Shown here one piece after another: positions 47,011 to 60,284 of a stretch of 64,000 nucleotides of DNA. The stretch comes from Paracoxiella cheracis (lineage in GTDB: Bacteria; Pseudomonadota; Gammaproteobacteria; Coxiellales; Coxiellaceae): contig NZ_CP186485.1 in NCBI RefSeq assembly GCF_049348705.1, positions 1,736,001 to 1,800,000 of the forward strand, in the 5' to 3' direction. The notes beneath the pieces are model-generated. The model saw only the letters and a list, made by a program, of their open reading frames with translations. It ran no database searches and was not told the DNA's origin. Within the stretch, counting starts at the first letter, position 1. Every line of letters begins with the position of its first letter. A program made the position numbers and the translations under genes.

Positions 47011-47822
47011 CGCCTGCTAGCAAGAAGCAGGTTGTTTGTCACTTAATGAGCGCCTTTAAGCTGAGTGAACGAATGGCCTGCAAGCTAGTCGGGCTAAGTC
47101 GAACGGCTTACCGTTACGGACCCAAAAAGCGACGAGACGAGTTGATTAGAGCTCGATTAAAAGAATTGGCAGCTCAGTATTCTCGGTATGGTTATTTAAT
47201 GCTTCACAGCCTCTTAAAAGCAGAGGGGCTTGTCATGAATAAGAAAAAAACCTACCGGATTTACAAAGAAGAAAAGCTCCAGGTGCGTACAAAAAAGCGT
47301 AAAAAAATACAGCGACTACGATTAGTGATGTCATCACCGACTCAGAGAAATGAGCGTTGGTCGATGGATTTTGTTTACGATCAGCTGGCCAATGGAAGGC
47401 GTTTTCGTGTGCTAAACATTATCGATGATTTTAATCGTGAACTTATTGGCCAGCTAACAGCATTTTCTATATCAGGACGTCAGGTGGCACGCTTCCTAGC
47501 AGAGCTTAGTGAGCAACGCAGGCTGCCAAAACAAATTGTTTGTGATAATGGTACAGAGTTTACAAGCAAAGCAATGTTCTTTTGGTCCAGGGAAAACAAA
47601 ACCAAGCTTGCTTTCATTCAACCTGGAAAGCCAACTCAGAATGCGTTTGTTGAAAGCTTAAATGGCAAGTTCCGCAACGAATGTTTAAATCAACACTGGT
47701 TTCGTTCAATTGAAGAAGCCCGACATGAAATCAACCAATGGAGAAAGCACTACAATACTAAAAGACCACACAGTTCATTAAATTATATGCCGCCTATTGA
47801 ATTTGCGAAACAGGCTGCTTAA
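47004..47822 (+). CDS. IS3-family transposase OrfB (integrase core)
   Basis: 272 residues with an HTH_21-like segment (AAQYSRYGYLMLHSLLKAEG) and an rve integrase core: D in RWSMDFVYD, D in IVCDNGTEFTS and E in NAFVESLNGKFRNECLN, followed by NTKRPHSSLNY. All DDE residues are present and the gene is full length, so the element should be active. Confidence 0.94.
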   Translation: MVTPASKKQVVCHLMSAFKLSERMACKLVGLSRTAYRYGPKKRRDELIRARLKELAAQYSRYGYLMLHSLLKAEGLVMNKKKTYRIYKEEKLQVRTKKRKKIQRLRLVMSSPTQRNERWSMDFVYDQLANGRRFRVLNIIDDFNRELIGQLTAFSISGRQVARFLAELSEQRRLPKQIVCDNGTEFTSKAMFFWSRENKTKLAFIQPGKPTQNAFVESLNGKFRNECLNQHWFRSIEEARHEINQWRKHYNTKRPHSSLNYMPPIEFAKQAA

Positions 47823-47869
47823 CATGAATATCTCATCGGTGTCCTGGTACTAGTTTAGGGGGAAGGTCA

Positions 47870-48577
47870 ATTGGTATCTCCTTACTCGCTTCAATTACAA
47901 TTTATCTCTTTGTAAAGAAAATGATGTCAAACCTTTCAAACATGGCAAGTACTATTAAAAATGCACGCAGTGCCGATGATACTGATCTTAAGCTACCAAC
48001 ACACCTACATGATGAGGTGGGCATGTTAGCGCACGCTTTTGAGCAAAAAACAAAGCTGCTGAGTGAACTTGCTTTATATGACAGCTTAACTGGTCTACCC
48101 AACCGAAAAAGATTCATGGATCACTTACACGAAGCGCTTAATCGAGCCAATCGTAAAAAATACTCACTTGCCGTAACCTACATCGACTTGAATAATTTCA
48201 AAGAGGTGAATGACAAATATGGCCATGATTATGGGAATGAATTACTAGTAAAATTTGCCTACAAACTCAAAACAATAGCCCGGGCAACTGACCTCTATGC
48301 AAGGTTATCAGGCGATGAGTTTGCCATCATCTCTGAAGACATCCAAGAAGACACCAACCTCGATAAATTCACATCCCGATTGAACAGAGAGCTTAACCAA
48401 GCTTATGAAGTGAAAGGTATTGCAATTCAGGTCACTATCGGTGCCGGCTTGAGTCTATATCCTGAATATGCGAACAGTGCTGAAGAACTGATGTCCCAAG
48501 CCGATGAAATGATGTATCAATCCAAAAAAGAAGGCAAAGGCAAAGTCCATATTTACAAACCAGAAAAGCAATCCTAG
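47870..48577 (+). pseudogene. Membrane diguanylate-cyclase-like protein, C-terminal part (HAMP and GGDEF)
   Basis: After the rest of the second membrane helix (GISLLASITIYLFVKK, continuing LLLAII from before the element) comes a HAMP linker and a GGDEF domain: LYDSLTGLPNRKRFM, YIDLNNFKEVNDKYGHDYGNELL and the signature loop ARLSGDEFAII. The signature is SGDEF instead of GGDEF; S in the first position is tolerated in some active enzymes. No EAL domain. ATG codons within the fragment could give a soluble GGDEF protein, but regulation by the sensor would be lost. Confidence 0.85.
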
Positions 48578-48612
48578 ATCCCTATCAAAAAATATGATTC
48601 AATAGACCCATA

Positions 48613-48701
48613 AATCACAAGGGGTGCTAAATCAAACATGATTTAGCTGAGACTTTACCCTTTGAACCTGAACAGGCCAGTACCTGCGTAGGAATGTGAT
48701 T
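48613..48701 (+). promoter_or_regulatory. TPP riboswitch (THI element)
   Basis: The P1 stem AATCACA/TGTGATT encloses GGGGTGC, GCTGAGA, ACCCTTTGAACCTGA and the TACCTGCGTAGGAA motif in the right order. These are the pyrimidine- and pyrophosphate-sensing parts of the TPP aptamer. It lies 60 bases before the thiC start. TPP binding should lower expression of the whole thi operon, probably by masking the AAGGAG before thiC; the platform itself is not resolved. Confidence 0.94.
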
Positions 48702-48703
48702 GA

Positions 48704-51433
<2,730 letters not shown>

Positions 51434-51441
<8 letters not shown>

Positions 51442-51637
51442 TATCATTTTAAATCGCAATCCTCACATTATAAAAAATGACAGCACAGTGGCAGATGTGG
51501 TTCATGAAATGTTAGATGTCGATCGCACATTTGCTATCGCGGTGAATAAAACATTTATTTCAAAACAAGATTATCATAAAACCATCTTAAAAGATGGTGA
51601 TTGTGTTGATGTTGTAGAACCGATGGTGGGAGGATAA
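51434..51637 (+). CDS. thiS: Sulfur carrier protein ThiS
   Basis: 67 residues with the beta-grasp fold and C-terminal GG (EPMVGG), which is adenylated and then thiocarboxylated as the sulfur donor for the thiazole. Overlaps thiO by 8 bp. The ThiF adenylyl-transferase is not in this window, so activation must come from elsewhere. Confidence 0.93.
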
Positions 51638-51673
51638 TTGATTGGCGCTTGGTTGATGGACATAAATACAAGC

Positions 51674-51851
51674 ATTTCAATTTTAGCAGAGAGTTTGGGG
51701 TTACTGTTTTTTCGGAGTGTCAGTTGTGCGGGGATTTATTGTGAAAAACGAACGAGACAGCGCAGTGTATAAATAATACATGAGCATGGCGAGGCTCGTT
51801 TTTCGCGGGAAATCACCCACAAATGGCAGTCCACATCCAGAGGCACATAAC
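51674..51851 (-). repeat. Degenerate hairpin-repeat insertion inside the thi operon
   Basis: The 214 bp between thiS and thiG hold a sequence resembling the dispersed hairpin family: ATTTCAATT, AGCAGAGAGTTTGG, then GTTACTGTTTTTTCGG matches half of it in reverse. A second stem follows (AAAAACGAACGAG pairing imperfectly with GGCTCGTTTTT, inner TGTAT/ATACA), and the segment ends in the shared GGCAGTCC...AGAGGCAC motif. thiS-thiG are normally adjacent, so this looks like an insertion that could alter translation or mRNA stability of the distal genes. Confidence 0.55.
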
Positions 51852-52637
51852 ATGTACAAAATCGCAAATAAAATAACTAGGAGCCGCCTCCTACTCGGCA
51901 CGGCACAATACCCGTCTCTGCACGTCATGGAAAAAGCGATCGCTGCTTCTAAAACAAACATCATTACCGTCTCACTAAAACATCAAAACCCCGAAAACAA
52001 AAACGGTCACTCTTTCTGGAACAGCATAAAACAACTCAACTGCCACATTCTTCCCAACACGGCAGGCTGTCGCACAATTAATGAAGCGATAACCACCGCG
52101 GAAATGGCGCGCGAAATATTTGAAACCAATTGGATAAAACTCGAAATTATTGGCGATGACTATAACTTACAGCCTAATCCACTTTTACTACCCGATGCCA
52201 CAAAACAACTCATCGCTCGCGGTTTTGAGGTATTTCCTTACTGTACCGATGACTTAATTATTTGTCAGCGATTAGTTGATGCGGGATGTCGTATTTTAAT
52301 GCCTTGGGCTTCGCCCATTGGTTCTGGCCTCGGACTCATAAATCCCTATGCACTTGAAACACTGCGACAACGATTTCCGACAATAACTTTAATTGTCGAC
52401 GCTGGCGTTGGAAAACCGTCGGATGCAACACAAGCGATGGAAATGGGGTATGACGCTGTTTTATTAAATAGCGCAGTTGCTAAAGCACAAGATCCCATTT
52501 TAATGGCAAGTGCTTTTCGCGACGCTATTATTGCAGGGCGAAGTGCTTATGAGGCAGGCTTAATGCCGCAACATAAAATGGCCTCACCAAGCACCCCTTT
52601 AATTGACACGCCTTTTTGGCATCAGGATAACACATGA
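51852..52637 (+). CDS. thiG: Thiazole synthase ThiG
   Basis: 261 residues with a TIM barrel: [10 protein letters not shown] at the start, [17 protein letters not shown] with the lysine that forms the DXP imine, [13 protein letters not shown] and [11 protein letters not shown]. It combines DXP, dehydroglycine and ThiS sulfur into the thiazole phosphate. ATG 51852 matches the family start and has AGAGG nearby; an upstream ATG at 51780 lies in the repeat insert. Overlaps the thiD/E gene by 4 bp. Confidence 0.95.
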   Translation: MYKIANKITRSRLLLGTAQYPSLHVMEKAIAASKTNIITVSLKHQNPENKNGHSFWNSIKQLNCHILPNTAGCRTINEAITTAEMAREIFETNWIKLEIIGDDYNLQPNPLLLPDATKQLIARGFEVFPYCTDDLIICQRLVDAGCRILMPWASPIGSGLGLINPYALETLRQRFPTITLIVDAGVGKPSDATQAMEMGYDAVLLNSAVAKAQDPILMASAFRDAIIAGRSAYEAGLMPQHKMASPSTPLIDTPFWHQDNT

Positions 52638-54064
52638 CAAAACCCATTGTATGGACAATCGCTGGATCAGACTCGGGTGGCGGCGCTGGTATTCAAGCAG
52701 ATTTACACACCTTTCAAGCACTGGGTGCACACGGATGCTCTGTGATTACTGCAATTACGGCACAAAATACTCAGCAAGTACATAATATCAGCCCTGTATC
52801 TCTCAACAATATTCGCTCACAAGTACATGCCCTCGACACAGACCTACCCGCAACAGCGATTAAATTAGGCATGTTGTATACACCTGAAATCGTTCAAGCA
52901 GTTGCGGATTATTTAAAAGATTATAACGGCGTTGTGATTTGTGACCCCGTCATGATTTCAACGAGCGGCACTGAATTATTAACGCCACAAGCAAAGCAAC
53001 TATTAATCGACCATATTTTTCCGAGAGCTGATTTAGTCACACCAAACAGAATGGAAGCTGAATTAATTTTAAAAAACCCCATTCAAAATCATGCCGACGT
53101 TGAAAAAGCCGCGAAACACATCTTAAAACTCGGCCCCAAAAGCGTTTTAATAAAAGGCGGCCACAGCTCTGACAACACATGCTACGATTATTGGACCAAC
53201 GGCCATGAATCTTTTTGGCTGTGTTCCCCCAAACAACCCACACAAAACACTCACGGATCGGGCTGCACATTAGCCTCTGCAATTACAGCTTGTTTAGCGT
53301 TGGGATACGATATCAAAGATGCATTGGTAATCGCAAAAATGTACATTAATCAAGGTATCGATAAAAGTGAATCACTTGGCCGAGGGCCAGGTCACGTGAT
53401 GCCATCTTCCTGGCCAGAAAAGCAACACTATTTACCCAAAGTCATTCATCATATTACTTCAATCCCACATTATGATTTTCCGAAATGTCACGAGATTGGT
53501 TTGTATCCTATTATCGATAACATCGATTTGTTAAAAAAATTATTGTCACTAGGAATTTCTACTATTCAATTGCGAATTAAAAATAAAACTTTCAATTTGG
53601 ATGATGACATAAAGCAAGCCATAAAATTAGCCAAACATTACGATGCAAAATTATTTATTAACGACTATTGGGAACTTGCTATAAAACATAACGCTTACGG
53701 CGTCCACTTAGGCCAGAGCGATATTGAAGCTGCGGATATTCACAAAATTCACGCCGCAGGATTACACTTAGGCATCAGCACGCACTGCTATTACGAAGTC
53801 GCACGTGCTCATGCATTAAATCCCTCTTACTTAGCCTGTGGACCCATCTTCCCAACAACAACCAAAATAATGCCGTTTAAACCACAAGGCATCGAAGGGT
53901 TAGCACGCTGGCGACGCACATTAGATTATCCCTTAGTCGCTATCGGCGGAATTGATTTTGAAAAATATCGCTCTGTGATGGAAACAGGCGTAAACGGTGT
54001 TGCCATGATTTCAGCGATCAGCATGCTAACCAACTGCTCTAACATAAATTCGGTCAACATATAA
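52634..54064 (+). CDS. thiDE: Bifunctional HMP-P kinase / thiamine-phosphate synthase (ThiD-ThiE fusion)
   Basis: 476 residues. Residues 1-260 are Thi[16 protein letters not shown] binds the hydroxymethylpyrimidine, DPVMISTSG is the kinase core, KGGH the nucleotide site and [12 protein letters not shown] the anion hole. Residues about 290-476 are Thi[32 protein letters not shown] and the PTTTK loop. It phosphorylates HMP-P, then joins HMP-PP with thiazole-P to thiamine phosphate. The fusion and the operon order are known from Legionella relatives. ThiL, the last kinase, is elsewhere. Confidence 0.95.
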   Translation: MTKPIVWTIAGSDSGGGAGIQADLHTFQALGAHGCSVITAITAQNTQQVHNISPVSLNNIRSQVHALDTDLPATAIKLGMLYTPEIVQAVADYLKDYNGVVICDPVMISTSGTELLTPQAKQLLIDHIFPRADLVTPNRMEAELILKNPIQNHADVEKAAKHILKLGPKSVLIKGGHSSDNTCYDYWTNGHESFWLCSPKQPTQNTHGSGCTLASAITACLALGYDIKDALVIAKMYINQGIDKSESLGRGPGHVMPSSWPEKQHYLPKVIHHITSIPHYDFPKCHEIGLYPIIDNIDLLKKLLSLGISTIQLRIKNKTFNLDDDIKQAIKLAKHYDAKLFINDYWELAIKHNAYGVHLGQSDIEAADIHKIHAAGLHLGISTHCYYEVARAHALNPSYLACGPIFPTTTKIMPFKPQGIEGLARWRRTLDYPLVAIGGIDFEKYRSVMETGVNGVAMISAISMLTNCSNINSVNI

Positions 54065-54104
54065 AAAAAAAGGGAAGAATACATGGAACTCTTCCCTCTT
54101 GCTA
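54063..54104 (-). terminator. Rho-independent terminator for the small secreted protein gene
   Basis: On the minus strand AGGGAAGA pairs with TCTTCCCT around an 11-base loop, followed by nine T. It lies 17 bases past the stop of the gene at 54122. It is close to the thiDE stop on the plus strand, where the hairpin lacks a T run but may still help. Confidence 0.8.
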
Positions 54105-54121
54105 ATAAAATGTGAATACCT

Positions 54122-54622
54122 TTAACTGAAGTTTTTATCCGTAATCTTCAAGCTCATGTCAAGAACAGAAGCTGTGTCATATCCTGCCATTGCGTTGATA
54201 CCACACACATTAAACGAAGTTAAGCTTGTTCCAGCAATAGTAGCAGCAGACGCCATAATACACATCACTAAATTACCATCGACATTACCTACTTTTTTAT
54301 ATTGACCTGCTTCTGCTTTAGCAGCGTAGCTCGTAGAGTCTGTGATTAAGGTCTGCACTACTTTCACACAGTCTGTCGGTGATATGCTTTGCAACCCATG
54401 AGTTGGTTGAGTTTTTCCATAAGATAGTGCTTCTTGTGCGATTTGTTGGGCTGGTTGAGCTATATACATACTGTGTCCACCAGCCGATTGCTTGTGCCCA
54501 GCAGCCAGTTGTTTTGCTTCATTAACTAAATGTAATGCTTGTGATTGTGTACTCGCCAAAGCAAAAGGTGTTATACCCACTGTAGTAATCATTAAAAGAG
54601 TTGCTTTGATAATTTTTTTCAT
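54122..54622 (-). CDS. Small secreted protein of unknown function
   Basis: 166 residues starting MKKIIKATLLMITTVGITPFALA, a clear signal peptide, with a likely cleavage after ALA. The mature part is helical, Ala/Gln/Ser-rich with His-Gly patches (AAGHKQSAGGHS) and three cysteines (DCVKVV, VMCIMA, NVCGIN). I recognise no family. The gap 54623-54922 upstream is AT-rich and shows no gene; it should hold the promoter. Confidence 0.7.
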   Translation of the reverse strand: MKKIIKATLLMITTVGITPFALASTQSQALHLVNEAKQLAAGHKQSAGGHSMYIAQPAQQIAQEALSYGKTQPTHGLQSISPTDCVKVVQTLITDSTSYAAKAEAGQYKKVGNVDGNLVMCIMASAATIAGTSLTSFNVCGINAMAGYDTASVLDMSLKITDKNFS

Positions 54623-54922
54623 AAGATATTCTCCTAAAAATTATTAAAATTTTACATTTTTAACTGAGAATTTCCATTTATGAGTAAATAGCGCTCCTTC
54701 CACATTATGTATTCTACATAAAAATTAACATTAAATAAAGGTTAAGAGTTTCTAGGGAGCATTTTAAAAATCATGAAACATTTTATCGACAACACGAAAA
54801 GCGCAACAAAAATATATAGCAAAACTTATGAAAAATATCGGTTTGTTTAATGCATGTGCGAGCAAAAAATATGAAAAATACCTATATTTTGATAGCCTAC
54901 TGAATCATTCTCTATAAAAACC

Positions 54923-56302
54923 CTACTCGCGCCGCCACGTTGTTCCTTGTGCGGCGTCTTCGAGGGTAATGCCCATGCTCGTGAGCTCTTGGCGAATACG
55001 ATCGGCTTCAGCCCAGTTTTTATCGGCGCGTGCTTGGTTGCGTGCTTGAATCAGCATCTCGATTTTTTCTACGTCATCTGGCTGAACCGCGCCTTTCAAA
55101 TATTGCTCAGGATCTTCTTGTAAAAAGCCCAAGATTCCCGCTAATCGCTTTAATCCCATGGCAAGTTGTGCCGCTTTTGCTTCTTCGTTTTGTTCGCGCA
55201 AACGATTTATCTCACGCGCCATATCAAAAAATACTGCGAATGCTTCCGGCATATTAAAATCATCGTTCATCGCTTCTTGGAAGCGTGCTTCAAAATCACC
55301 CACTTCTTCATGGCCCGCATCGGGCAATCCACGAACAGCGATATAAAGACGATCCAATGCTTGATGAATGTTTTGCAAATTATCTTCTGAATAACTCACT
55401 GGACTGCGATAATGACTCGACAATAAAAAATACCGCAAAACTTCAGGATGATATTTTTTCAACGCATTGCGAATCGACACTATATTGCCGAGTGATTTTG
55501 ACATTTTCTCTTTATCTATTTGTAACAATCCTACGTGCATCCACATATTTGCAAATGTTTTTTCTTTCGCGGCTTCAGATTGCGCAATTTCATTTTCATG
55601 ATGGGGAAATTTTAAATCCATTCCGCCGCCGTGAATGTCAAACGGTTCGCCCAATAAATTACTGGCCATCGCAGAACATTCAATATGCCAACCCGGGCGA
55701 CCTTCGCCCCAAGGTGAATCCCATTTGGGTTCATCGGGTTTTGCTAATTTCCACAAGACGAAATCCAAGGGATCATGTTTGCTTTCGCTAATTTCAACAC
55801 GCGCACCCGCGCGTAATTTTTCCACATCACGATGCGAAAGTTTTCCGTATTCTTTAAACTGATGCACTTTGTAATACACATCACCATTTTCTGCGACATA
55901 GGCATAGCCTTTATCGATTAATTCTTGTATCAATTTGATGATTTCTGCAATGTATTCTGTTGCACGAGGTTCATGAGCAGGCGCTTGAAGTCTTAACGCC
56001 TTATCATCTTCATGCATTGCCGCAATGAAACGTGCAGTCAAGGATTCGCACGATTCTTCATTCTCATTCGCACGTCTAATGATTTTATCGTCCACGTCGG
56101 TGATGTTGCGCACGTAAGTCACTTCATAACCGCAATAGCGCAAATAACGTGTGATCGAATCGAACACGACAAACGAACGCGCATGACCAATGTGATTGTA
56201 ATCGTATACCGTCATTCCACACACATAGAGCCCAACTTTGCCGGGATGAATGGGTTTAAAAACTTCTTTTTGCTTAGTTAAACTGTTGTAGATTTTTAGC
56301 AT
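54923..56302 (-). CDS. cysS: Cysteinyl-tRNA synthetase
   Basis: 459 residues, class I. The zinc/HIGH region is visible as [19 protein letters not shown] at residues 27-45 and KMSKS as [20 protein letters not shown] binds zinc. Start ATG 56302 overlaps the gltX stop by 7 bp. A DALR-like anticodon helix and a basic C-terminus complete the enzyme. Confidence 0.97.
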   Translation of the reverse strand: MLKIYNSLTKQKEVFKPIHPGKVGLYVCGMTVYDYNHIGHARSFVVFDSITRYLRYCGYEVTYVRNITDVDDKIIRRANENEESCESLTARFIAAMHEDDKALRLQAPAHEPRATEYIAEIIKLIQELIDKGYAYVAENGDVYYKVHQFKEYGKLSHRDVEKLRAGARVEISESKHDPLDFVLWKLAKPDEPKWDSPWGEGRPGWHIECSAMASNLLGEPFDIHGGGMDLKFPHHENEIAQSEAAKEKTFANMWMHVGLLQIDKEKMSKSLGNIVSIRNALKKYHPEVLRYFLLSSHYRSPVSYSEDNLQNIHQALDRLYIAVRGLPDAGHEEVGDFEARFQEAMNDDFNMPEAFAVFFDMAREINRLREQNEEAKAAQLAMGLKRLAGILGFLQEDPEQYLKGAVQPDDVEKIEMLIQARNQARADKNWAEADRIRQELTSMGITLEDAAQGTTWRRE

Positions 56303-57702
56303 TTAGCATTCTCTAATCGGGTCTTAATTTGCTGTGGCTCAAGCAGTTGGAATAACTTAGCGAGCTCGGGGCCGTGTTCTATGCCTGTGATAGCAATACG
56401 AAGCGGTTGATAGAGCGCTTTGCCTTTTATATCTAATTCTGATTTTAAGTGATTTAAAATTTTGCCTAAATCATTTTCATGTTGTTCGAATGCCGCTAGC
56501 GCCTGATCGAAATAAGCATGGCCCGCTTCTTGCAAAATGGCGTGATGTTTTTCGTCGATCGTAATCGCTTCATTATTGCAAATGTAAATCCAATATTCGA
56601 CATCTTGCGGGAATTGAATATTGGGCTTAACAGTTTCGACAAATAAATCCCGTTTTTCTTCGGGGATTTTTACTTTTAAACCTTCACCCAACCATTGCCA
56701 TAAAGCTTCATCCGACAAATGCTCTACCGCTTGTTTTTGCCAATAATCGAGCTGGCTCGCATTAAATTTGGCAGGCGATTTTGATAATGATTCAATTTTA
56801 AATTGCTCTGCTAAGTCATCAAGCGCCATAAACGCATCGCTTTCATAATAATGACCCAACCGCGCCAAATAATTGACGATAGCACTCGGCAAATACCCTT
56901 CTTCGCGCAGCTCGCCGATACCGCGACTGCCACTTCGTTTGGATAAGGGACTGCCATCCGGCGCAACGATTAAAGAAATATGACCATAAATGGGAATATT
57001 TAAACCAAGCGCCTCTAAGATCATGACTTGTCGCGGTGTGTTCGTGAGATGGTCTTCGCCACGCAATACGTGTGTGACACCCATCAAGGCATCATCGATC
57101 GCATTACAAAACATAAACGGCGATGTGCCATTCGCACGGCGTATAATAAAATCGCCGATGTCATTACTTTGAAACTGTTGCTCACCACGCACCAAGTCAT
57201 TAAAGCGAATCACTTCATTATCAGGCACGCGAAATCGCAACGTGGGTTCTAACCCTTGATCGAGCTTTGCTTGCACCTCATCTTGCGTCAACGACCGACA
57301 AGTGCCGGGATAACGCGGCGGCTTTCCCGAAGCGCGTTGAATTTTGCGCGCGAGTGCTAACTCTTCTTGGCTACAAAAACATGGATAAGCCTGATCCGAG
57401 GATTCTAATCGTTGATAGTAGTCATTGTAGATCGATTGCCGTTTCGATTGATGATACGGCCCATTGTCTTGGTTTTGATTCGGCCCTTCTTGCCAGTCGA
57501 GACCCAACCAGTTCAGATCGTACTGAAGTGCATCATCATATTCAGGCTTCGAACGTTCTTCGTCCGTATCCTCGATTCGCAATAAGAAGGTTCCATTTTT
57601 ACCCTTCGCAAATAAAAAGTTGAATAACGCAGTACGCGCATTACCTAAATGCATCAAGCCCGTTGGGCTCGGACAAAAGCGAGTTTTAAGTGAGCTAACC
57701 AT
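56296..57702 (-). CDS. gltX: Glutamyl-tRNA synthetase
   Basis: 468 residues from ATG 57702 (AAAGGTC nearby). The HIGH equivalent is HLGN in [20 protein letters not shown] (motif split here only for description) and the KMSKS equivalent is PLSKRSGSR. It charges tRNA-Glu, and possibly tRNA-Gln if the organism uses transamidation; the C-terminal cage is typical. The longer frame to 57774 overlaps the divergent lpxH start and is unlikely. Operon with cysS. Confidence 0.95.
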   Translation of the reverse strand: MVSSLKTRFCPSPTGLMHLGNARTALFNFLFAKGKNGTFLLRIEDTDEERSKPEYDDALQYDLNWLGLDWQEGPNQNQDNGPYHQSKRQSIYNDYYQRLESSDQAYPCFCSQEELALARKIQRASGKPPRYPGTCRSLTQDEVQAKLDQGLEPTLRFRVPDNEVIRFNDLVRGEQQFQSNDIGDFIIRRANGTSPFMFCNAIDDALMGVTHVLRGEDHLTNTPRQVMILEALGLNIPIYGHISLIVAPDGSPLSKRSGSRGIGELREEGYLPSAIVNYLARLGHYYESDAFMALDDLAEQFKIESLSKSPAKFNASQLDYWQKQAVEHLSDEALWQWLGEGLKVKIPEEKRDLFVETVKPNIQFPQDVEYWIYICNNEAITIDEKHHAILQEAGHAYFDQALAAFEQHENDLGKILNHLKSELDIKGKALYQPLRIAITGIEHGPELAKLFQLLEPQQIKTRLENAKC

Positions 57703-57760
57703 AAGACCTTTATTACAGAAAGAAAAGGGTCTATTATGACAACTTTCACAGCGGTTTCCA

Positions 57761-58513
57761 ATGAATTCACTCACGACAATGCACCATACTCTGTTTATTT
57801 CAGACCTTCACCTCCAAGAAGATGAACCACAGATCACGGCAACGTTTTTGGATTTCATGGAACACCGAGCACCTCACGCCGATGCACTTTATATCCTGGG
57901 TGATTTTTTTGAAGCTTGGATCGGCGATGACGATCATAATGCATTTAATCAACGCATTATCGACACCCTCCAAAAATTAGTGGAGAGCGGCACACCTATT
58001 TATTTTATGCGCGGTAATCGGGATCTCTTGATCGGTAAAAAATTTGCCGAAGCCGCCAAGATGACGCTATTAAATGATCCTTGTGTTGTTAAGCTGTACA
58101 ACAAATCCGTTTTATTGTCACACGGCGATATTCTTTGCACCCTGGATCATCGTCATCAGCGGTATCGCAAAGTAGCAACCAAACCTTGGTTGCAGAAATT
58201 ATTTTTAATGTTGCCCTTGAGTTTTCGCCGAAAATTGGCGAATCAGATGCGGATAGCCAGCCGTAAATATAATTCGCAACAGCTCCCCCATATCGTCGAT
58301 GTGACTCCCGAAGCAGTAGAGCGCATCATGAGGAAACACCAAACGGAGTTGATGATTCATGGTCACACGCACAGGCCCTATATCCATGAGGTGAATTTAG
58401 AGGCGAAAGCAGCCAAACGCATCGTCCTTGGGTCCTGGCACAGCAACGGCAGCGCTTTAATCTATCGCAATGATGGGTCGTTTGAACTCGAGACGTTTGC
58501 GGCCTCTTCCTAA
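57761..58513 (+). CDS. lpxH: UDP-2,3-diacylglucosamine diphosphatase
   Basis: 250 residues, a calcineurin-like phosphoesterase of lipid A synthesis that converts UDP-diacylglucosamine to lipid X. Metal-binding motifs: [28 protein letters not shown] and HGHTHRP. An ATG at 57779 ([12 protein letters not shown]) is the alternative start. Divergent from gltX with a 58-bp gap. The presence of LpxH implies a lipid-A-bearing Gram-negative envelope. Confidence 0.94.
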   Translation: MNSLTTMHHTLFISDLHLQEDEPQITATFLDFMEHRAPHADALYILGDFFEAWIGDDDHNAFNQRIIDTLQKLVESGTPIYFMRGNRDLLIGKKFAEAAKMTLLNDPCVVKLYNKSVLLSHGDILCTLDHRHQRYRKVATKPWLQKLFLMLPLSFRRKLANQMRIASRKYNSQQLPHIVDVTPEAVERIMRKHQTELMIHGHTHRPYIHEVNLEAKAAKRIVLGSWHSNGSALIYRNDGSFELETFAASS

Positions 58514-58527
58514 GGGCACCTCTTGCC

Positions 58528-58596
58528 GTAGCTGCTTAGTGCCATCCTGGTACTAACGCCCGAAAACGCAAACGCCCTCTCTTTGCCGCAATTGAA
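58528..58596 (+). repeat. Partial dispersed hairpin repeat after lpxH
   Basis: The core GCTGCTTAGTGCC...GGTACTAACGCCCG and the right arm and end (AACGCAAACGCC, CTCTCTTTGCCGC, AATTGAA) of the family are present. The usual left flank is missing, although GACGTTTGCG inside the lpxH C-terminus (58491) is complementary to the right arm CGCAAACG. Confidence 0.55.
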
Positions 58597-58707
58597 GGCT
58601 ATTTAAGTATAAACAACAAATAAAAACAATGAGTTATTCTATGGCCATGCCACTGAAAATGGTTTATAATTTATACCTATAGACATAAAAAAAGGAGATT
58701 TAATTTT

Positions 58708-59049
58708 ATGAAAGTGATCTCAGCCCTATTTGCTCTTGCTACATTGGCGCTATCGAGTCTTTTTGCATCAGCGGCATTGGCGGCACCCGCCACAGCAACT
58801 CAGCAATACAAAGCCGTAACGCTGAAGTGTAACTCTCCTGATGCTTACGCTGTCGGTCAAAACTGTACATCCGATGAAACGAACGGGCTTATGTGTCAAG
58901 GCGCCACACTAATGCCGGCCCCATTAAAAATGGGGCAACTAAAGTGCCCTGATCTGAAGGGAGAAATAAGTCAAAATAGTACGACTGACAAATGTTCTAT
59001 AGGCGGATATTCCCTTTCGGATTGCAAAGTCGTATTTATAAAAAAATAG
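58708..59049 (+). CDS. Small secreted cysteine-containing protein of unknown function
   Basis: 113 residues with a signal peptide (VISALFALATLALSSLFASAALAA; cleavage after ALA or AAPA). The mature part has six cysteines (LKCNS, QNCTS, MCQG, KCPD, KCSI, DCKV), enough for three disulfides, and little else recognisable. AAAGGAG precedes ATG 58708. No known family; periplasmic or secreted location is inferred. It has its own terminator. Confidence 0.7.
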   Translation: MKVISALFALATLALSSLFASAALAAPATATQQYKAVTLKCNSPDAYAVGQNCTSDETNGLMCQGATLMPAPLKMGQLKCPDLKGEISQNSTTDKCSIGGYSLSDCKVVFIKK

Positions 59050-59077
59050 ATCACACAGCAAATTAAACTCAGCAAAT

Positions 59078-59106
59078 AAGCCCGACAACTATCGGGCTTA
59101 TTTTTT
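59078..59106. terminator. Bidirectional terminator between the small secreted gene and pdxJ
   Basis: AAGCCCGA and TCGGGCTT form a perfect eight-base stem with a short loop, flanked by T-rich sequence on the plus side and A-rich sequence on the other. The two genes converge here, so it can serve both. Confidence 0.8.
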
Positions 59107-59833
59107 AGTCCTGCGATTCAAGCATTAATGCTTTAATTTCATGTACCGCCGCCTGCAGACCGATAAATATCGATCGCGCGATAATGCTATGGCCGATGTT
59201 TAGTTCATTCATGACTGAAATAGCAGAAATAGGTTGAACATTATAAATATTTAACCCATGCCCCGCATTTACAATTAACCCCTGCGCATGCGCATATTCC
59301 GCTGCATATACCACACGTTTTAATTCAGTTTTTTTAGAAGTTTCATCGGCCTCTGCATAATGCCCCGTATGAATTTCAATAACAGGCGCTCCGCATTTTT
59401 TTGCTGCATCAATCTGTTTTTCTTCTGCATCGATAAATAGCGACACTTCAATCCCTACTTTTGCGAGACGCTCACATACGTTTGCAATCTGCGCTTGTTG
59501 CGCAGCAACATCTAAACCACCTTCAGTCGTTAATTCTTGACGCTTTTCTGGGACTAAACAACATTTTTCAGGTTTTAGTGCCAAAGCTAAATTTACCATT
59601 TCTTCCGTCGCAGCCATTTCTAAATTCATGGGAACTGTTAATTTTTCTTTGAGAATTTTAACGTCACGGTCTTGAATATGACGACGGTCTTCTCGCAAGT
59701 GCAACGTAATGCCATCGGCACCACCTTCAATCGCTAAAAATGCCGCTTCCACAGGATCGGGATAATTTGTACCACGCGCTTGCCGCAATGTTGCCACATG
59801 GTCGATGTTCACACCGAGTTGGATTTTTCCCAT
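59105..59833 (-). CDS. pdxJ: Pyridoxine 5'-phosphate synthase
   Basis: 242 residues from ATG 59833 with GGAGA upstream. TIM-barrel enzyme joining 1-deoxyxylulose-5-phosphate and aminoacetone phosphate into PNP. Signatures: [53 protein letters not shown] and NAGHGLN. The usual neighbours recO/acpS are absent. It makes PLP for the amino-acid metabolism suggested by gdhA. Confidence 0.96.
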   Translation of the reverse strand: MGKIQLGVNIDHVATLRQARGTNYPDPVEAAFLAIEGGADGITLHLREDRRHIQDRDVKILKEKLTVPMNLEMAATEEMVNLALALKPEKCCLVPEKRQELTTEGGLDVAAQQAQIANVCERLAKVGIEVSLFIDAEEKQIDAAKKCGAPVIEIHTGHYAEADETSKKTELKRVVYAAEYAHAQGLIVNAGHGLNIYNVQPISAISVMNELNIGHSIIARSIFIGLQAAVHEIKALMLESQD

Positions 59834-59983
59834 CACACACATTCTCCAAAAACAATGAAACGCTTAATAAAAACACAAACTCAAGTGTGACGCAACGGCA
59901 CTCCGATCACTTCGACAGACTCAGGATAAACTCCGTGAGAAATCTCAAGCGTGTAGCACTGTGCTGTGTGGTTGAGTGTCTTG

Positions 59984-60114
59984 AATTTCAATTACTTGAC
60001 TCACGAGGTTGGCGTTACTGCTTTTCGGGAATCGCCGTCCTTGGCTGCTAAGTACTTCCATGGTACTTACGCCCGCAAAACAGTAACGCCAAGCTCTCTG
60101 CCGCAATTGAAATT
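59984..60114 (+). repeat. Dispersed hairpin repeat, best-preserved copy
   Basis: AATTTCAATT and AATTGAAATT bound it. Arms GAGGTTGGCGTTACTGCTTTTCGGG (60005-60029) and 60072-60096 pair at 22 of 25 positions, and the apex has TAAGTAC/GTACTTA. The sequence beyond (60151-60180) repeats the GAGATCCCTCAC...GGGATGACA palindrome and the GGCACTCCGCACCC...AGGGCAC end motif seen at 23.6 kb. The gap 59834-60284 contains no convincing gene. Confidence 0.78.
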
Positions 60115-60284
60115 CAAAAGCTACGTGACCATAGCACAGTGCTGTGGTCACGAGATCCCTCACTGCGTTCGGGATGACATGTGATGGCACTCCGCACCCA
60201 AAGGGCACAAAGCAAGAGCTTGGAGAGTAAGCTAAGTCTATGATAAAATGAAGAGCTTTCCGCTAAAAGGGATTTTAGTCTAGC

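Larger units (their letters stand above)
46673..47869 (+). mobile_element. IS3-family insertion sequence (IS407-like group)
   Basis: 1197 bp with imperfect inverted ends (TGACCTTTCCCCCAAAC and TGACCTTCCCCCTAAAC when both are read inward) and a 4-bp duplication ATTG at 46669-46672 and 47870-47873. End sequence, orfA/orfB overlap and a 4-bp duplication fit the IS407-like group. Removing the element and one ATTG restores an unbroken membrane helix in the host gene, so the insertion is simple and recent. Confidence 0.92.
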
